Assembly (NCBI GenBank): GCA_020350085.1
Contig: CP070706.1
Location: 1,865,172-1,872,913, forward strand
DNA length: 7,742 nucleotides
Source: Acidobacteriota bacterium
GTDB lineage: Bacteria > Acidobacteriota > Polarisedimenticolia > J045
Reading direction: 5' to 3'
Each line of letters opens with the position of its first letter. Position 1 is the first letter of the stretch. This document shows positions 6,236 through 7,742 of this stretch, one piece after another. The notes below the pieces were generated by a model. That model saw only the letters and a program-made list of their open reading frames with translations. It was not told the DNA's origin and searched no databases. A program made the translations under genes and the position numbers.

Positions 6236-6601
6236 ATGTCTGATCGTGAATCGTCCGCCGCGACCGTCCTCGGCAGTTTTCTGCTCGGAGCCCTCGTGGG
6301 GGCCGCCGTCGCGCTTCTCACGGCGCCGAAGTCGGGCCGCGAGACGCGCGAAGACCTCTCGCGATGGGCGCAGGACGCCACAGAAAAGACGCGCGAGAAG
6401 CTGGGCCATCTGCAGGAGACGGCCGAGCACGTACGCCAAGCAGCCGCGGAAAAAGGCGAACGGGCTCGTGAGCTCGCGAGTGAGGCCGGAGAGCGGGTGC
6501 GTGAGTTCGCCGGCGAAGCCGGCGAGAGAGTCCGCCGCGCCTACAGCTCCGCGAAAGAGCGGTTGAGCAAACGCCAGGACGAGGAACCGTCCGACGCCTG
6601 A
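6236..6601 (+). CDS. YtxH domain-containing protein with 11-residue amphipathic repeats
   Basis: 121-residue protein of the YtxH family, function poorly defined; members are linked to general stress responses and envelope association. The signature is the glycine/alanine-rich hydrophobic segment (about 10-30, LGSFLLGALVGAAVALLTA) running straight into PKSGRETREDL (31-41). The rest is predicted to be one long, highly charged helix. Residues 72-115 divide into four 11-residue units (starting E72, E83, E94, S105), with the core GER-x-R repeated, as in apolipoprotein or LEA-type lipid- or protein-binding helices. The ATG at 6236 has GAGGTG six bases upstream; an ATG at 6222 lies in a different frame. 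It follows the YtxG-like gene by 46 bases and may be read both from that operon and from its own promoter. The tail ends in an acidic DEEPSDA. Confidence 0.85.
   Translation: MSDRESSAATVLGSFLLGALVGAAVALLTAPKSGRETREDLSRWAQDATEKTREKLGHLQETAEHVRQAAAEKGERARELASEAGERVREFAGEAGERVRRAYSSAKERLSKRQDEEPSDA
6449..6580 (+). repeat. Four tandem 33-bp units encoding 11-residue repeats
   Basis: The units encode EKGERARELAS, EAGERVREFAG, EAGERVRRAYS and SAKERLSKRQD. The second and third are the most alike (seven identical leading residues) while the fourth is degenerate. At DNA level the central two units are recognisably similar but not identical, pointing to old duplication or to protein-level selection rather than a recent slippage event. 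Confidence 0.7.
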
Positions 6602-6612
6602 AGCGCTGTGCT

Positions 6613-6640
6613 GGCTCGGCGATCGGACACCCGGCGAGCC
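6613..6640 (+). terminator. Weak hairpin after the YtxH-like gene, possible terminator
   Basis: A perfect 6-bp GC-rich stem (GGCTCG/CGAGCC) with a 16-base loop begins 12 bases after the TGA. There is no following T-rich tract, so intrinsic termination is doubtful; position is the main argument. Confidence 0.25.
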
Positions 6641-6863
6641 GACGCGGGTGGGTCACTTTGCATGGATGGGATCTGCTCCGCACGGGGCGTCGGGGGGAGT
6701 TTGTCTCGGCCGTGAGCTGTGTTCTGCGCTGACCGGGCCCGGCGCTTTTCTTCGACGCGCCCTTGTCCGACAATGGCTTCCCTCCGGGACACCCGCGCTG
6801 GTCACAGGGCTCGGGCGAACCGGGGAGCGAGTCGGCAGCGTTAGGCAGCATGAGACCTCCGCG

Positions 6864-6872
6864 AGGAAGGAG
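6864..6872 (+). promoter_or_regulatory. Ribosome binding site fixing the GTG start of the XRE regulator
   Basis: AGGAAGGAG contains a strong GGAG (6869-6872) five bases before the GTG at 6878. It is among the best Shine-Dalgarno matches in the window and decides for GTG over other starts, since the next in-frame ATG is at codon 58, inside the HTH. Confidence 0.75.
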
Positions 6873-6877
6873 TTCTC

Positions 6878-7742
6878 GTGTTCTCAGGCAGCCGACGTTT
6901 CGGACGATACCTTCGATCATTGCGCGAGGCCCGGCGCCTGACGCTCGAAGACGTGGAGCGTCTGTCGGTGCACGAAACGGAGCCGGTGACGCGCAGCCTG
7001 CTCTCGCGCCTCGAAAACGGTAAGGCGAGGCTTTCGCTGCTCAAGCTGATGTCCCTCGCGCGCCTGTACCGCGTGCGACTCGGATCGCTCGCCGAGAGGC
7101 TCGAGACCGATCACGAGCTGGCGCGCGTGTCCGAGGACGGTGTCCCTGCAGGGCCCTCGTCCACGATCCTCGACAAAGCGCGGCGCGCCGGGTTGGAGGG
7201 CCGGTTGAGCTTGGCGATGCTGCTATGCGAGCGAGCCGCTGCGATCGCCGATCAGGACGGTGTCGCGCGCGCCAGAGCCCAGCTCAGCCTCGCGCAAGCT
7301 CTCTCGTCCGCGGGTCGGCACCGCACCGCGCGCCACGTGATCGAAGAGCTGTCGCTCGAGCGGCTACCGGCAGGTCTCCGCGCGCAGGCTTGCCTGCTGC
7401 TCGCTCGCAACGCCCTGGCGCTGGGACAGTTGCTGCTCGCGTGGGGGGCGTATCACGCTCTCTCGCGGCTGCGACCGCCTTGGCCGCCCGATGTCGAAAC
7501 CGGCGCGGCACTGCTGCGTGCCGAGCTGCTCAGTTCGGAGTCGAACGACGAGGAGGCGCTCGCCGCGTGGCTCGATGCGCTCGGCGCGGCCCAGCGTGCC
7601 GACGACATCACCGGTGAGGTGCGTTGCCAACTGCGGCTCGCGTCGCTCCAGCGCGCCCGCGGGGCGAGCGGCGAGGCGATGTTTTGGACGCGCAAAGCGC
7701 TCCAGCGGGCCCAGCTACGACGCGAGCCGCGACTCGAAGCGC
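6878..7742 (+). CDS. XRE-type HTH transcriptional regulator with TPR-like repeats (partial, 3' end off the right edge)
   Basis: 288 codons are visible from a GTG start; the frame is open to the end. Residues about 8-75 form a Cro/C1 (XRE) helix-turn-helix: FGRYLRSLREARRLTLEDVERLS, then SLLSRLENGKARLSLLKLMSLARLYRV, where LSRLENGK is the usual helix-3/turn signature. Between helices 2 and 3 there is a longer link (VHETEPVTRS) than in typical XRE proteins. A poorly ordered linker (about 77-97) leads to an alpha-helical body with at least four TPR-like helix pairs, for example ARAQLSLAQALSSAGRHRTA (132-151), around 171-195, 210-241 and 247-279. HTH-TPR proteins often use the TPR part to sense a ligand, peptide or partner protein; nothing here shows which. 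Upstream is the non-coding gap with a small dyad at 6763-6773. A target cannot be inferred from the visible context. Confidence 0.8.
   Translation, partial: MFSGSRRFGRYLRSLREARRLTLEDVERLSVHETEPVTRSLLSRLENGKARLSLLKLMSLARLYRVRLGSLAERLETDHELARVSEDGVPAGPSSTILDKARRAGLEGRLSLAMLLCERAAAIADQDGVARARAQLSLAQALSSAGRHRTARHVIEELSLERLPAGLRAQACLLLARNALALGQLLLAWGAYHALSRLRPPWPPDVETGAALLRAELLSSESNDEEALAAWLDALGAAQRADDITGEVRCQLRLASLQRARGASGEAMFWTRKALQRAQLRREPRLEA

Larger units (their letters stand above)
6602..6877. other. 276-base non-coding gap before the regulator gene
   Basis: Short open frames here overlap neighbouring genes or lack ribosome sites, so I see no gene. A 6-bp inverted repeat (GGCTCG at 6613-6618, CGAGCC at 6635-6640) follows the YtxH-like stop but has a 16-base loop and no T run, so it is a poor intrinsic terminator. 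A small dyad TTGTC-C-GACAA (6763-6773) could be an operator of the downstream regulator. No convincing -35/-10 pair was found. Confidence 0.5.

Noticed and set aside
6763..6773. TTGTC-C-GACAA dyad as a definite operator
   Set aside because: A 5-bp dyad is expected by chance in a few kilobases; kept only as a remark in the gap entry.
6648..6941. 97-codon plus-strand frame in the gap before the regulator
   Set aside because: Runs into the regulator in a different frame, has no clear ribosome site and no recognisable domain.

Overview
This is a high-GC bacterial window, by eye about two thirds G+C. It carries seven protein genes and no rRNA, tRNA, CRISPR array or insertion sequence that I can recognise. 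No gene fixes the taxon. A two-subunit 2-oxoacid:ferredoxin oxidoreductase, an exported M16-like protein with an extra C-terminal domain and an XRE-TPR regulator would together fit Acidobacteriota or a neighbouring deltaproteobacterial-type phylum, but that is a weak inference.

The left three quarters are read on the minus strand. In transcription order they hold a D-2-hydroxyacid / phosphoglycerate dehydrogenase without an ACT domain (5630 to 4686), a 710-residue exported protein that looks like a catalytically dead M16 peptidase fused to another domain (4683 to 2551), a 170-base control region, korA (2380 to 518) and korB (515, running off the left edge). The two dehydrogenase/M16-like genes and the two kor genes each sit as a stop-2 nt-ATG pair (TGACCATG and TGAACATG), which suggests translational coupling. 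The 170-base gap before korA suggests a second transcription unit. KorAB would convert 2-oxoglutarate to succinyl-CoA while reducing ferredoxin.

The control region before korA is the densest non-coding stretch. It has a candidate -10 (TAGAAT) inside the loop of a perfect 7-bp inverted repeat, and a canonical four-run G-quadruplex motif in the presumed leader. The same heptamer TTAGAAT recurs just before the dehydrogenase ATG, at a distance that would give an almost leaderless transcript.

The right quarter is read on the plus strand: a small DUF948/YtxG-like membrane protein (5797-6189), a YtxH-like protein with a C-terminal run of 11-residue amphipathic repeats (6236-6601), a 276-base non-coding gap, and the first 288 codons of an XRE-type regulator with a TPR-like body (6878 to the right edge). 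The YtxG-like/YtxH-like pair matches the neighbour order known from Bacillus ytxGH and probably forms a cell-envelope or stress-related unit. The window is mostly ordinary chromosomal sequence. The points most worth a second look are the M16-like fusion, the korA control region, the 11-mer repeats and the unusual HTH of the regulator.
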